NCBI RefSeq assembly: GCF_005250615.1
Contig: NZ_SULM01000015.1
Coordinates: forward strand, 1 to 64,000
DNA: 64,000 nucleotides
Reading direction: 5' to 3'
Origin: Pseudomonas rhizoryzae
GTDB lineage: Bacteria; Pseudomonadota; Gammaproteobacteria; Pseudomonadales; Pseudomonadaceae
Position numbers and translations under genes: made by a program. Below are positions 16,657 through 24,323 of the stretch, in pieces; the stretch's first letter is position 1; every line of letters begins with the position of its first letter. Under the pieces are notes generated by a model that was not told where the DNA came from, made no database searches, and worked only from the letters and a program-made list of their open reading frames with translations.

Positions 16657-17700
16657 ATGAACGATGTCTTTCTTCCCGGTCTGCGCACCTCCCGCGCGAC
16701 CATCGCCGAAGTGGCCGCCGCCGCCGGCGTGTCCAAGGCCAGCGTATCCCGCTATATCAGCGGTGATCGCCGCCTGCTGTCCGACTCCCTCGCCGCCCGT
16801 ATCGAGCAAGCGGTGACCGCCCTCGACTTCCAGCCCAACCAGATGGCCCGCGGCCTAAAGCGCGGTCGTAGCCGGTTGATCGGCATGCTGGTGGCCGACC
16901 TGCTCAACCCCTACTCCACCGCGGTGATGCACGGCGTGGAAACGGCGTGCCGCCAGCAGGGCTATTCGCTGCTGATCTGCAACACCGACCAGGACGCCCG
17001 CCAGGAACGCCAGCAACTGGCCGCGCTGCAGTCCTACAGCATCGAAGGCCTGATCGTGAACACCTTCGGCCAGCACGCCGCCGATTTGCGCCAACTGGGC
17101 AGCCGGCTACCCCTGGTCTTGCTGGATCGTGAGTTGCCAGGGGTCGAGGCCGATCTGGTCGGGCTGGACAACTACCAGGCCATCGCCTCGGGGGTCGCGC
17201 ATCTGCAGCAGCAGGGCTATCGCGATCTGCTGCTGGTGAGCGAACCCCTCAATGGCACCAGTTCCCGCGTCCAGCGCCTGACCGCGTTCGAAGCCCTGCT
17301 GGTCGAGCATCCCAGCTGCCAGGGCGCCCATTGCACGGAGGCCGACGATCCCCAGGCGCTCCAGGCCGCGCTCGCCGGCTTCCTGGCCAGCCCCGGACCC
17401 GGCCCCAAGGCCGTGCTCACCGCCAATGGCGTGGCGACCCTGGCGACCACCCTGGCGCTGCAGGCCCTGGGCGAACCCCTGTTCGAGCGGATCGGCTTGC
17501 TGGCGCTGGATGACCTGGACTGGTTCCCTCTGGTCGGCGGTGGCATCAGCGCCCTGGCCCAGCCCACCCACGCCCTGGGCGTCGCCGCCTTCGAACGACT
17601 GCAACAGCGTATCGACGGCGACCGTAGTGCGCCGACCCAACAGACCTTCAGCGCGGAGTTGCGTATCCGTCAGTCGACTCGCGCCCGTAACTGCTCGTAA
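16657..17700 (+). CDS. ptxS: LacI-family repressor of 2-ketogluconate genes, PtxS
   Basis: A 347-residue LacI/GalR regulator. The helix-turn-helix is at about residues 15-40 (TIAEVAAAAGVSKASVSRYI), the hinge helix follows at about 60, and the periplasmic-binding-protein-like sensor domain starts with RLIGMLVADLLNPYS. In characterised Pseudomonas PtxS the effector is 2-ketogluconate, which releases the repressor from TGAAACCGGTTTCA. Two perfect copies of that operator flank this gene, and the kgu catabolic genes follow directly, so both the identity and the autoregulation are well supported. The end is 60 bases before kguE. Confidence 0.93.
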   Translation: MNDVFLPGLRTSRATIAEVAAAAGVSKASVSRYISGDRRLLSDSLAARIEQAVTALDFQPNQMARGLKRGRSRLIGMLVADLLNPYSTAVMHGVETACRQQGYSLLICNTDQDARQERQQLAALQSYSIEGLIVNTFGQHAADLRQLGSRLPLVLLDRELPGVEADLVGLDNYQAIASGVAHLQQQGYRDLLLVSEPLNGTSSRVQRLTAFEALLVEHPSCQGAHCTEADDPQALQAALAGFLASPGPGPKAVLTANGVATLATTLALQALGEPLFERIGLLALDDLDWFPLVGGGISALAQPTHALGVAAFERLQQRIDGDRSAPTQQTFSAELRIRQSTRARNCS

Positions 17701-17735
17701 CCGGGGCACCTTTCGCCCTTTTGCTCGTCTTTTGA

Positions 17736-17749
17736 TGAAACCGGTTTCA
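17736..17749. promoter_or_regulatory. PtxS operator upstream of kguE
   Basis: A second perfect copy of TGAAACCGGTTTCA. It abuts the AGGAG ribosome binding site (17749-17753) of kguE and ends 11 bases before its ATG. Repressor bound here would block a promoter in the short ptxS-kguE gap or act as a roadblock to read-through. Confidence 0.9.
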
Positions 17750-17760
17750 GGAGAACAACA

Positions 17761-18543
17761 ATGCCACCGGAGATCGCCATCACCACCTCGGCCTTTGGTG
17801 CCGATGCGGTGCGTAGCCAAGGCCAGGCCGCCTGGCTCGACCTCATTGCCGCCGCGTGCGCCACCCATGTGGAGATCCGTGCGGAACTGTTCAACGCCGC
17901 TCCCGATCTGGCAGCCCTGCGCGACGCCATCGCGGCGGCGGACCTCGGCTGCGTCTATTCGGTGCCGCTGGAACTCTGGCCCGAAGCGGGTGCCGGCCTG
18001 TCGCCGCGTCTGCCCCAGGCCCTGGCCGAAGCCCGCCAACTGGGCGCCGACACCCTCAAGGTCTCGCTCGGCCACTATCGCCCTGCCATCGATCTGCGCG
18101 CCCTGGCCGAGTGGCTGGACGACAGTGGCCCGCAGCTATTGGTGGAAAACGACCAGACCGCCCAGGGTGGCCGGGTCGAGCCGTTGCGCGCCTTCATTCA
18201 GGCAGCCCGCGCGGCCGGACTACCGGTGGGGCTGACCTTCGACGTCGGCAACTGGCGCTGGCAGGACGAGGACCCGCTGCAAGCCGCTCGCCTGCTCGGC
18301 CCGGATGTCCGTTACCTGCATTGCAAGGCGGTGCGCCGGCGGGCGGGCGGGCTACACGCCGTGCCGCCGGAGGCCGCCGATCTGCTGGCCTGGCAGGGTC
18401 TGCTGGCGCACTTCCCCGCGGGCCTGCGGCGCGCCATCGAGTTTCCCCTGCTGGGTACCGATCTGCTGGCCGAGACCCGGCGCCAGGTGGCGGCCCTGCG
18501 TACCCTGGACGCCCCTACCTACGAGGAGCGCCGCCATGGCTGA
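17761..18543 (+). CDS. kguE: Sugar phosphate isomerase/epimerase family protein KguE
   Basis: A 260-residue TIM-barrel protein of the xylose-isomerase-like/AP endonuclease 2 superfamily. Strand-end residues of the barrel are seen in LLVENDQTAQGGR (acidic metal ligand), GLTFDVGNW and VRYLHCKAV. KguE is the first gene of the ketogluconate utilisation operon; its exact reaction is not firmly established, and it is usually called a putative epimerase. The start is fixed by an AGGAG eight bases upstream that directly follows the PtxS operator. Its end overlaps the kguK start by eight bases, indicating translational coupling. Confidence 0.9.
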   Translation: MPPEIAITTSAFGADAVRSQGQAAWLDLIAAACATHVEIRAELFNAAPDLAALRDAIAAADLGCVYSVPLELWPEAGAGLSPRLPQALAEARQLGADTLKVSLGHYRPAIDLRALAEWLDDSGPQLLVENDQTAQGGRVEPLRAFIQAARAAGLPVGLTFDVGNWRWQDEDPLQAARLLGPDVRYLHCKAVRRRAGGLHAVPPEAADLLAWQGLLAHFPAGLRRAIEFPLLGTDLLAETRRQVAALRTLDAPTYEERRHG

Positions 18544-19465
18544 ATTCGACATCCTCGCCTTCGGCGAAACCATGGCCATGTTCGTGGCCGAAACCCCCGG
18601 TGATCTCGCCAGCGTCGGCCAGTTCGGCAAGCGCATCGCCGGTGCCGACAACAATGTGGCGATCGGCCTCGCCCGCCTGGGTTTCAAGGTCGCCTGGCTA
18701 TCGCGGGTCGGCAACGACTCCTTCGGTCGCTTCGTGCGCGCCAGTCTCGAAGCCGAGGGGCTGGACTGCAGTCGATTGAAAGTCGATCCCAAACATCCCA
18801 CCGGCTTTCAGCTCAAATCCCGCGCCAACGATGGCAGTGATCCGGTGGTGGAGTATTTCCGCCGCGGTTCGGCGGCCAGTCATCTGAACATCGAAGAAGA
18901 CTTCGACGCCAGCCTGCTCCAGGCGCGCCATCTGCACGCCACCGGCATTCCGCCGGCGCTGTCGCCCAGCGTCAGGGCCTTCAGCCGCCATCTGCTGGAA
19001 GCCATGCGCGGCGCCGGACGCAGTATCTCCTTCGATCCCAATCTGCGCCCCTCGCTGTGGGACAGCGAAGACCAGATGCGCCGCGAACTCAATGAACTCG
19101 CCGGCCTGGCCGACTGGGTCCTCCCCGGCCTGGCCGAGGGGCGGCTGCTGACCGGCTACGACAGCCCGGCGGACATCGCCGCCTTCTACCTCGACCGCGG
19201 TGCCCAGGCGGTAGCCATCAAGCTCGGGCCGCAAGGCGGCTACTGGCGCACCGCCACGGCGGAAGGCGAGGTACCCGGTGTCGCCGTGGCCGAGGTGGTC
19301 GACACCGTCGGCGCCGGCGATGGCTTCGCCACCGGTTTCGTCAGCGCCATGCTCGATGGCCTGAACGTAGCCGCCGCCGTCGCCCGCGGCAACTGGATCG
19401 GCGCCCGCGCCGTGCAGGTGGTCGGCGACATGGAGGGCCTGCCCTACCGCCACGAACTCCCGTGA
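18536..19465 (+). CDS. kguK: 2-ketogluconate kinase
   Basis: A 309-residue PfkB/ribokinase-family sugar kinase. It phosphorylates 2-ketogluconate to 2-keto-6-phosphogluconate. Evidence: the N-terminal FGETMAMFVAE segment, the internal ADNNVAIGLARLG substrate-binding block and the C-terminal PfkB signature DTVGAGDGFATGFVSA containing the catalytic Asp and anion hole. The ATG at 18536 has GAGG-type ribosome binding sequence (acgaggag) inside kguE. A MITE-like repeat begins ten bases after its stop, separating it from kguT. Confidence 0.93.
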   Translation: MAEFDILAFGETMAMFVAETPGDLASVGQFGKRIAGADNNVAIGLARLGFKVAWLSRVGNDSFGRFVRASLEAEGLDCSRLKVDPKHPTGFQLKSRANDGSDPVVEYFRRGSAASHLNIEEDFDASLLQARHLHATGIPPALSPSVRAFSRHLLEAMRGAGRSISFDPNLRPSLWDSEDQMRRELNELAGLADWVLPGLAEGRLLTGYDSPADIAAFYLDRGAQAVAIKLGPQGGYWRTATAEGEVPGVAVAEVVDTVGAGDGFATGFVSAMLDGLNVAAAVARGNWIGARAVQVVGDMEGLPYRHELP

Positions 19466-19475
19466 TCCGTACCTC

Positions 19476-19631
19476 TAGCCTATTCAAAGGCTCGCGAGCT
19501 AGAGACAAACAAGGCGAAAAGACCTGAGGAAGCGGAGTTTACGAGCGGTAAATGAGCATTCCGACCGGGCTGGCCTTCCAGGGGCTTTTCAACGCCGTTT
19601 GGCCGACGCGCAGCAGCCTTTGAACAGGCTA
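19476..19631. mobile_element. MITE-like 156-bp element with terminal inverted repeats, inside the kgu operon
   Basis: The ends are TAGCCTATTCAAAGGCT at 19476-19492 and AGCCTTTGAACAGGCTA at 19615-19631, which are inverse complements with one mismatch. It has no coding capacity. The middle contains GAGGAAGCGGA and TTTACGAGCGGTAAATGAGC, which recur in reverse orientation in the element at 32846-33006. It fills the kguK-kguT gap. It is probably a non-autonomous insertion or a dispersed intergenic repeat; flanking target duplication is not evident. Confidence 0.75.
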
Positions 19632-19659
19632 TTACAAGAACAATCAAGCAGGTGATCCT

Positions 19660-20943
19660 ATGAACGCTTCCCCTCTCGCTCCACGCCGCTGGTGGTATCT
19701 GATGCCGGTGGTCTTCATCACCTACAGCCTGGCCTACCTCGACCGGGCCAACTACGGTTTCGCCGCCGCCTCGGGCATGGCCGACGACCTGGGCATCACC
19801 CCGGCCATGTCGTCGCTACTGGGCGCGCTGTTCTTTCTCGGCTATTTCTTCTTCCAGGTGCCCGGCGCCATCTATGCCGAGAAGCGCAGCGTCAAACGGC
19901 TGATCTTCTGGAGCCTGATCGGCTGGGGCGGACTCGCCACCCTCACCGGCCTGGTGCCGAACGTCACCTTGCTCATCGCCATTCGCTTCCTGCTGGGCGT
20001 GGTCGAGGCCGCGGTGATGCCGGCGATGCTGGTCTATCTCTGCCACTGGTTCACCAAGCGGGAGCGCTCGCGGGCCAACACCTTCCTGATCCTCGGCAAT
20101 CCGGTGACCATCCTCTGGATGTCGGTGGTCTCGGGCTATCTGATCCACGCGCTGGACTGGCGCTGGATGTTCATCATCGAAGGCCTGCCGGCGGTGATCT
20201 GGGCCTTCATCTGGTGGCGCCTGGCCGCCGAGCGCCCCAAGGACGCCAAGTGGCTCGACGCTCAGGAAAAGGCACGCCTGGAAGCCGCGCTCAAGGCCGA
20301 GCAGCAAGGCATGAAACCGGTGAAGAACTATGCCGAAGCCTTCCGCTCGCCCAAGGTCATCCTGCTGTCGCTGCAGTATTTCTGCTGGAGCATCGGCGTC
20401 TACGGCTTCGTCATCTGGCTGCCGTCGATCCTGCGCCAGGGCGCGCACCTGGACATCGTCCAGGCCGGCTGGCTGTCGGCGCTGCCCTACCTCGCCGCCG
20501 TGCTGACCATGGTCGGCGTGTCCTGGGCGTCTGATCGCCTGCAGAATCGCAAGCTGTTCGTCTGGCCGCCGCTGCTGATCGCCGCCCTGGCCTTCCTCGG
20601 CTCCTTCGCCCTGGGCAGCCAGCACTTCTGGTGGTCCTATGCGCTGCTGGTGGTTGCCGGCGCCTGCATGTACGCCCCCTATGGCCCCTTCTTCGCCATC
20701 GTCCCCGAGATCCTGCCCGGCAACGTCGCCGGTGGCGCCATGGCGCTGATCAACAGCATGGGCGCCCTGGGCTCCTTCGCCGGCTCCTATCTGGTGGGCT
20801 ACCTCAACGGCGTGACCGGTGGACCCGGGGCATCCTTCGGCTTCATGGGTGGCGCCCTGCTGGTCGCGGTGGTCTTGACCCTGCTGCTGCGCCAGGGGCC
20901 GGCGCCGGTCGCCGCCTCACTCAAAGCCGCCCCCAGTCACTGA
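19660..20943 (+). CDS. kguT: 2-ketogluconate transporter (MFS)
   Basis: A 427-residue major facilitator protein with twelve hydrophobic segments. It opens with WWYLMPVVFITYSLAYLDRANYGF (shown here only in part as YLDRANYGF), the signature of the anion:cation symporter subgroup that carries sugar acids, and a central cytoplasmic loop with charged residues (ERPKDAKWLDAQEKARLE). Context between kguK and kguD, with PtxS control, identifies 2-ketogluconate as the likely substrate. A MITE-like element occupies most of the gap upstream, which may alter its expression relative to kguE and kguK. Confidence 0.92.
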   Translation: MNASPLAPRRWWYLMPVVFITYSLAYLDRANYGFAAASGMADDLGITPAMSSLLGALFFLGYFFFQVPGAIYAEKRSVKRLIFWSLIGWGGLATLTGLVPNVTLLIAIRFLLGVVEAAVMPAMLVYLCHWFTKRERSRANTFLILGNPVTILWMSVVSGYLIHALDWRWMFIIEGLPAVIWAFIWWRLAAERPKDAKWLDAQEKARLEAALKAEQQGMKPVKNYAEAFRSPKVILLSLQYFCWSIGVYGFVIWLPSILRQGAHLDIVQAGWLSALPYLAAVLTMVGVSWASDRLQNRKLFVWPPLLIAALAFLGSFALGSQHFWWSYALLVVAGACMYAPYGPFFAIVPEILPGNVAGGAMALINSMGALGSFAGSYLVGYLNGVTGGPGASFGFMGGALLVAVVLTLLLRQGPAPVAASLKAAPSH

Positions 20944-20958
20944 CAGGAACTCCCATCC

Positions 20959-21942
20959 ATGAAAAAGAAGGTGATCCACTACAAGGCCCTGTCCCCGGCC
21001 CTGACCGCGCGGCTGGCAGAGGCCTTCGACCTGGAGTACGTCGACGTCAAGGCGCCGGGCGGCGAAGCCCGGCTGCGCGAGCGCCTGCCCGAGGCCCAGG
21101 GCCTGCTCGGCTCCAGCTTCAAGCTGACCCCCGAGCTGCTGGACCTGGCGCCCCGGCTGGAGGCCATCGCCAGCGTCTCGGTCGGTTTCGACAGCTACGA
21201 CCTGCCCTACCTGGAGCGCCGCGGCATCCTGCTCTGCAACACCCCGGACGTGCTCACCGAAAGCGTGGCCGATGCCGCCTTCGCGCTGCTGCTGGCCACC
21301 GCGCGGCGCATCGTCGAACTGGCGGACTGGGTCCGCGCCGGGCAGTGGCAGGCCAGCCTCGGCGAGGCGCACTTCGGCTGCGACGTCCATGGCAAGACCC
21401 TCAGCCTGGTCGGCATGGGTCGTATCGGCCAGGCCATCGCCCGGCGCGCCCACCTGGGTTTCGGCATGCAGGTGAACTACACCGCCCATGCCGCCAAGCC
21501 GGAGGTGGACGAACGCTACGGGGCGCGCTTCCTGCCCCTGCCCGAGCTGCTGGCGAGCTGCGACTTCCTCTGCGTCACGGTGCCGCTGAGCGACGAGACC
21601 CACCATCTGCTCGGCGCCGCCGAACTCGCCCAGTTGCCGGCCCACGCCATCCTGATCAACGTTTCGCGCGGACCGGTGATCGACGAAGCGGCCTTGATCG
21701 CGGCCCTGCAGGAAGGCCGCCTACGCGGAGCCGGGCTGGACGTCTTCGACCGCGAACCCGTGGCGCCGGACTCCCCGCTGCTGCAGCTGCCCAACGTGGT
21801 GCCCACGCCACACCTGGGCTCGGCGACGCGGGAAACCCGCGAGGCCATGGCGCGCTGCGCGGTAGACAACCTGCTGGCCGCGCTCTCCGGACACCGTCCG
21901 GCGAATCTGGTCAATCCGGAAGTCTGGACGCGGCGGCAGTGA
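20959..21942 (+). CDS. kguD: 2-ketogluconate 6-phosphate reductase, D-2-hydroxyacid dehydrogenase family
   Basis: A 327-residue NAD(P)-dependent D-isomer-specific 2-hydroxyacid dehydrogenase. It reduces 2-keto-6-phosphogluconate to 6-phosphogluconate, feeding the Entner-Doudoroff and pentose phosphate routes. The Rossmann motif LSLVGMGRIGQAIARRA, the substrate Arg in NVSRGPVIDEAAL, the Glu in FDREPVAPDSPL and the catalytic His in TPHLGSATRETR are all present. It ends the kgu operon, 15 bases after kguT. Related glyoxylate/hydroxypyruvate reductases share the motifs, but the neighbourhood decides the assignment. Confidence 0.92.
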   Translation: MKKKVIHYKALSPALTARLAEAFDLEYVDVKAPGGEARLRERLPEAQGLLGSSFKLTPELLDLAPRLEAIASVSVGFDSYDLPYLERRGILLCNTPDVLTESVADAAFALLLATARRIVELADWVRAGQWQASLGEAHFGCDVHGKTLSLVGMGRIGQAIARRAHLGFGMQVNYTAHAAKPEVDERYGARFLPLPELLASCDFLCVTVPLSDETHHLLGAAELAQLPAHAILINVSRGPVIDEAALIAALQEGRLRGAGLDVFDREPVAPDSPLLQLPNVVPTPHLGSATRETREAMARCAVDNLLAALSGHRPANLVNPEVWTRRQ

Positions 21943-21994
21943 GTCTTGGCCGGCATTTGCGGTCAGATGAGCATCACCCCAACGGAGAACCACC

Positions 21995-22201
21995 ATGACC
22001 GCCTTCGACGATCCCCATGCCTTCGTCAACCGCGTGCGTGAACAAGCCGCCGATGCCGAGCGCAGCGGCGATATCCCGCGTCTGCTGCAACTGGTCGACG
22101 AACTGGCCTCGGCCTTCGAACGTCAGGCCCGCAGCATTGCTCAGGACAACGCGGACGTCGTCCGTGCGGTGGAAGAATTCGAGCGCCATGAGGGCACCTG
22201 A
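21995..22201 (+). CDS. Conserved-looking small protein of unknown function, 68 residues
   Basis: A short, charged, probably all-helical protein (VREQAADAERSGDIPRLLQL, then VDELASAFERQARSIAQ). It has a clear GGAG ribosome binding site nine bases before the ATG and codon use like its neighbours, which supports a real gene. There is no signal peptide or membrane segment, and I do not recognise the family. It lies 52 bases after kguD on the same strand and about 80 bases before the hybrid kinase, so it could belong to either transcription unit. Confidence 0.6.
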   Translation: MTAFDDPHAFVNRVREQAADAERSGDIPRLLQLVDELASAFERQARSIAQDNADVVRAVEEFERHEGT

Positions 22202-22280
22202 TCAACTCATGACGCCTGACTGTCCCGTCGTGCCCTCTTCAAGTAGCGTGACGGACCGGCGTCTCGAGGTCTAAGCCTTA

Positions 22281-24230
22281 GTGTCCATCTCCACCCCCAC
22301 CCTGCTCGGCCGGCTGCTGCAGCTGGCCCCGCGGGATGCTCCCGCCCCCTTGCGCTATCTGGGCGCCGCGCTGCTTATCGCGCTCGCGGCCGGTATCCGC
22401 CTGAGCCTGGGTATCGACAGCCTGCCATACCTGCTGTTCATCCCCTTCATCATGACCGCAGCCTTCTGGTTCGGCCTGGGTCCGGGGATCTTCGCCACGC
22501 TGCTGGCGGTATTGCTGGCCGAGACGCTGTTCGTCAAGGCGCCGGCCTACTTTGCCCTCTTCTCCGAGCGCTGGGTGTCCCACGCGCTGTTCGTCTTCGT
22601 CAATGTGGTCATGGCGGTGGTCTGCGTCGCTCAGCGCCGCAGCCTGGAATCCCTCTACCGCTTCGCTGGCAACCTGGGCGAACAGGTGACCCTGCGGACC
22701 CGCCAGCGCGACCTCATCTGGCAAGCCAGTCCGGATCTGATTTGCACGGCAAGTCTGGAAGGCCAGTTGCTCGACCTCAACCCGGCCTGGACCAGTACCC
22801 TAGGCTGGACCGAGGAACAGCTACGCCGGGAGCCCTTCATGGCCTTCGTCCATGCCGATGATCGGACGAGCACCGAAGCCGCCCTGGCCCGCCTGGCGAC
22901 CGGCGAGCCGGTGTTCGGCTTCGAGAATCGCTATCGGCATCGCGACGGCGGCTATCGCTGGCTGTCCTGGAATTCGGTGCTGCAGGACGGGCTCATCTAC
23001 TCGACGGTGCGCGAAGTCACCGCCATTCGCGAGCAGCAGGCGGCGCTTCAGCACGCCGAAGAGCAGTTGCGCCAGAGTCAGAAGATGGAAGCCGTGGGCC
23101 AACTCACCGGAGGCATCGCCCACGACTTCAACAACCTCCTGACCGGAATCATCGGCAGCCTGGACATGCTGTCCCTACGTCTCGAACAGGGGCGCTTCAC
23201 CGATCTGCAGCGCTACGCCAGTTCGGCCAAGGGTGCCGCGGAACGCGCCGCCGCCCTCACCCATCGCCTGCTGGCCTTTTCCCGCCGCCAGGCCCTCGAC
23301 CCCACGGCGACCCGCACCAACGACCTCGTGCGAGGCATGGAAGAACTCATCCGCCGCTCGGTTGGTCCGCACATCCAGATCCATAGCGAGCTGGCCGAGG
23401 ATCTGCACATCACTCTGTGCGATCCGCATCAGCTGGAGAACGCTCTGCTCAACCTGTGCATCAACGCGCGGGATGCCATGCCCGATGGCGGCATGCTGCG
23501 CATCGTCACGGCCAATCAGCGGCTGGCCGACGACCAGGCCGCGGCCCTCGAATTACCCGCCGGCGACTACGTGACCCTGGCCGTGGTCGATACCGGTTCC
23601 GGCATGGCCCCCGAGGTGCTGGCCCACGCCTTCGACCCCTTCTTCACCACCAAGCCGGTCGGCATGGGTACCGGCCTGGGCCTATCGATGATCTATGGCT
23701 TCGCCAAGCAATCCGGAGGACTTGCCCACATCGCCTCGACACCGGGAGCGGGCACTACCGTCACCCTCTACCTGCCGCGCCTGGCCGAAGTCGAATCCCT
23801 TCCCGTCGCGCCACGGCCGGCCGCGCTGACGCGTTATCCCGCAGGCCTGACGGTATTGGTGGTGGACGATGAACCCATGGTGCGCACCCTGGTGGACGAT
23901 GCCCTGCGCGAGCACCGCATCCAGACCCTGGAAGCGACCGATGCCACCACCGCGCTGCGGGTACTGGAGTCCGCTACGCCACTGGACCTGCTGATCGCCG
24001 ACGTCGGCCTGCCGGGCGGCCTGAGCGGTTGCCAGCTGGCTGCCCTGGCCAAAGAACGGCGACCGGACCTCAAGATCCTGCTGATCACCGGCTATGCCGA
24101 GGCCCAGCTACCCGGTGAATCCACCGCCCTGGCGGGCATCGAGGTGCTGGCCAAGCCCTTCACCCTCGAACGCCTCCTGGCCCAGATCGACCTGCTTCTG
24201 GGCGGACGCGACAATCAACCACCCGCGTGA
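22281..24230 (+). CDS. Hybrid sensor histidine kinase with DUF4118-like membrane domain, PAS and receiver
   Basis: A 649-residue protein. Residues about 20-110 form several membrane helices of the DUF4118 (KdpD-like) type. A PAS domain follows ([20 protein letters not shown] through the [11 protein letters not shown] part). HisKA carries the phosphoacceptor His near residue 280 in [15 protein letters not shown], then an HATPase with [20 protein letters not shown] and GTGLGLSM boxes. The C-terminal receiver has DDEPMV, the phospho-Asp near 574 in [11 protein letters not shown] and a late lysine in LAKPFT. The start is GTG at 22281 with GAGG eleven bases upstream. No partner regulator or output gene is adjacent, so its signal and target are unknown. 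Confidence 0.88.
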   Translation: MSISTPTLLGRLLQLAPRDAPAPLRYLGAALLIALAAGIRLSLGIDSLPYLLFIPFIMTAAFWFGLGPGIFATLLAVLLAETLFVKAPAYFALFSERWVSHALFVFVNVVMAVVCVAQRRSLESLYRFAGNLGEQVTLRTRQRDLIWQASPDLICTASLEGQLLDLNPAWTSTLGWTEEQLRREPFMAFVHADDRTSTEAALARLATGEPVFGFENRYRHRDGGYRWLSWNSVLQDGLIYSTVREVTAIREQQAALQHAEEQLRQSQKMEAVGQLTGGIAHDFNNLLTGIIGSLDMLSLRLEQGRFTDLQRYASSAKGAAERAAALTHRLLAFSRRQALDPTATRTNDLVRGMEELIRRSVGPHIQIHSELAEDLHITLCDPHQLENALLNLCINARDAMPDGGMLRIVTANQRLADDQAAALELPAGDYVTLAVVDTGSGMAPEVLAHAFDPFFTTKPVGMGTGLGLSMIYGFAKQSGGLAHIASTPGAGTTVTLYLPRLAEVESLPVAPRPAALTRYPAGLTVLVVDDEPMVRTLVDDALREHRIQTLEATDATTALRVLESATPLDLLIADVGLPGGLSGCQLAALAKERRPDLKILLITGYAEAQLPGESTALAGIEVLAKPFTLERLLAQIDLLLGGRDNQPPA

Positions 24231-24323
24231 GACCCGCCGGCTGAACGATCCGGGGCCGACAAAAGCCGTGAGTTATTGGACAATACGCGGCTATCCAACA
24301 GGCAACCGGATCAGACTACCCGC

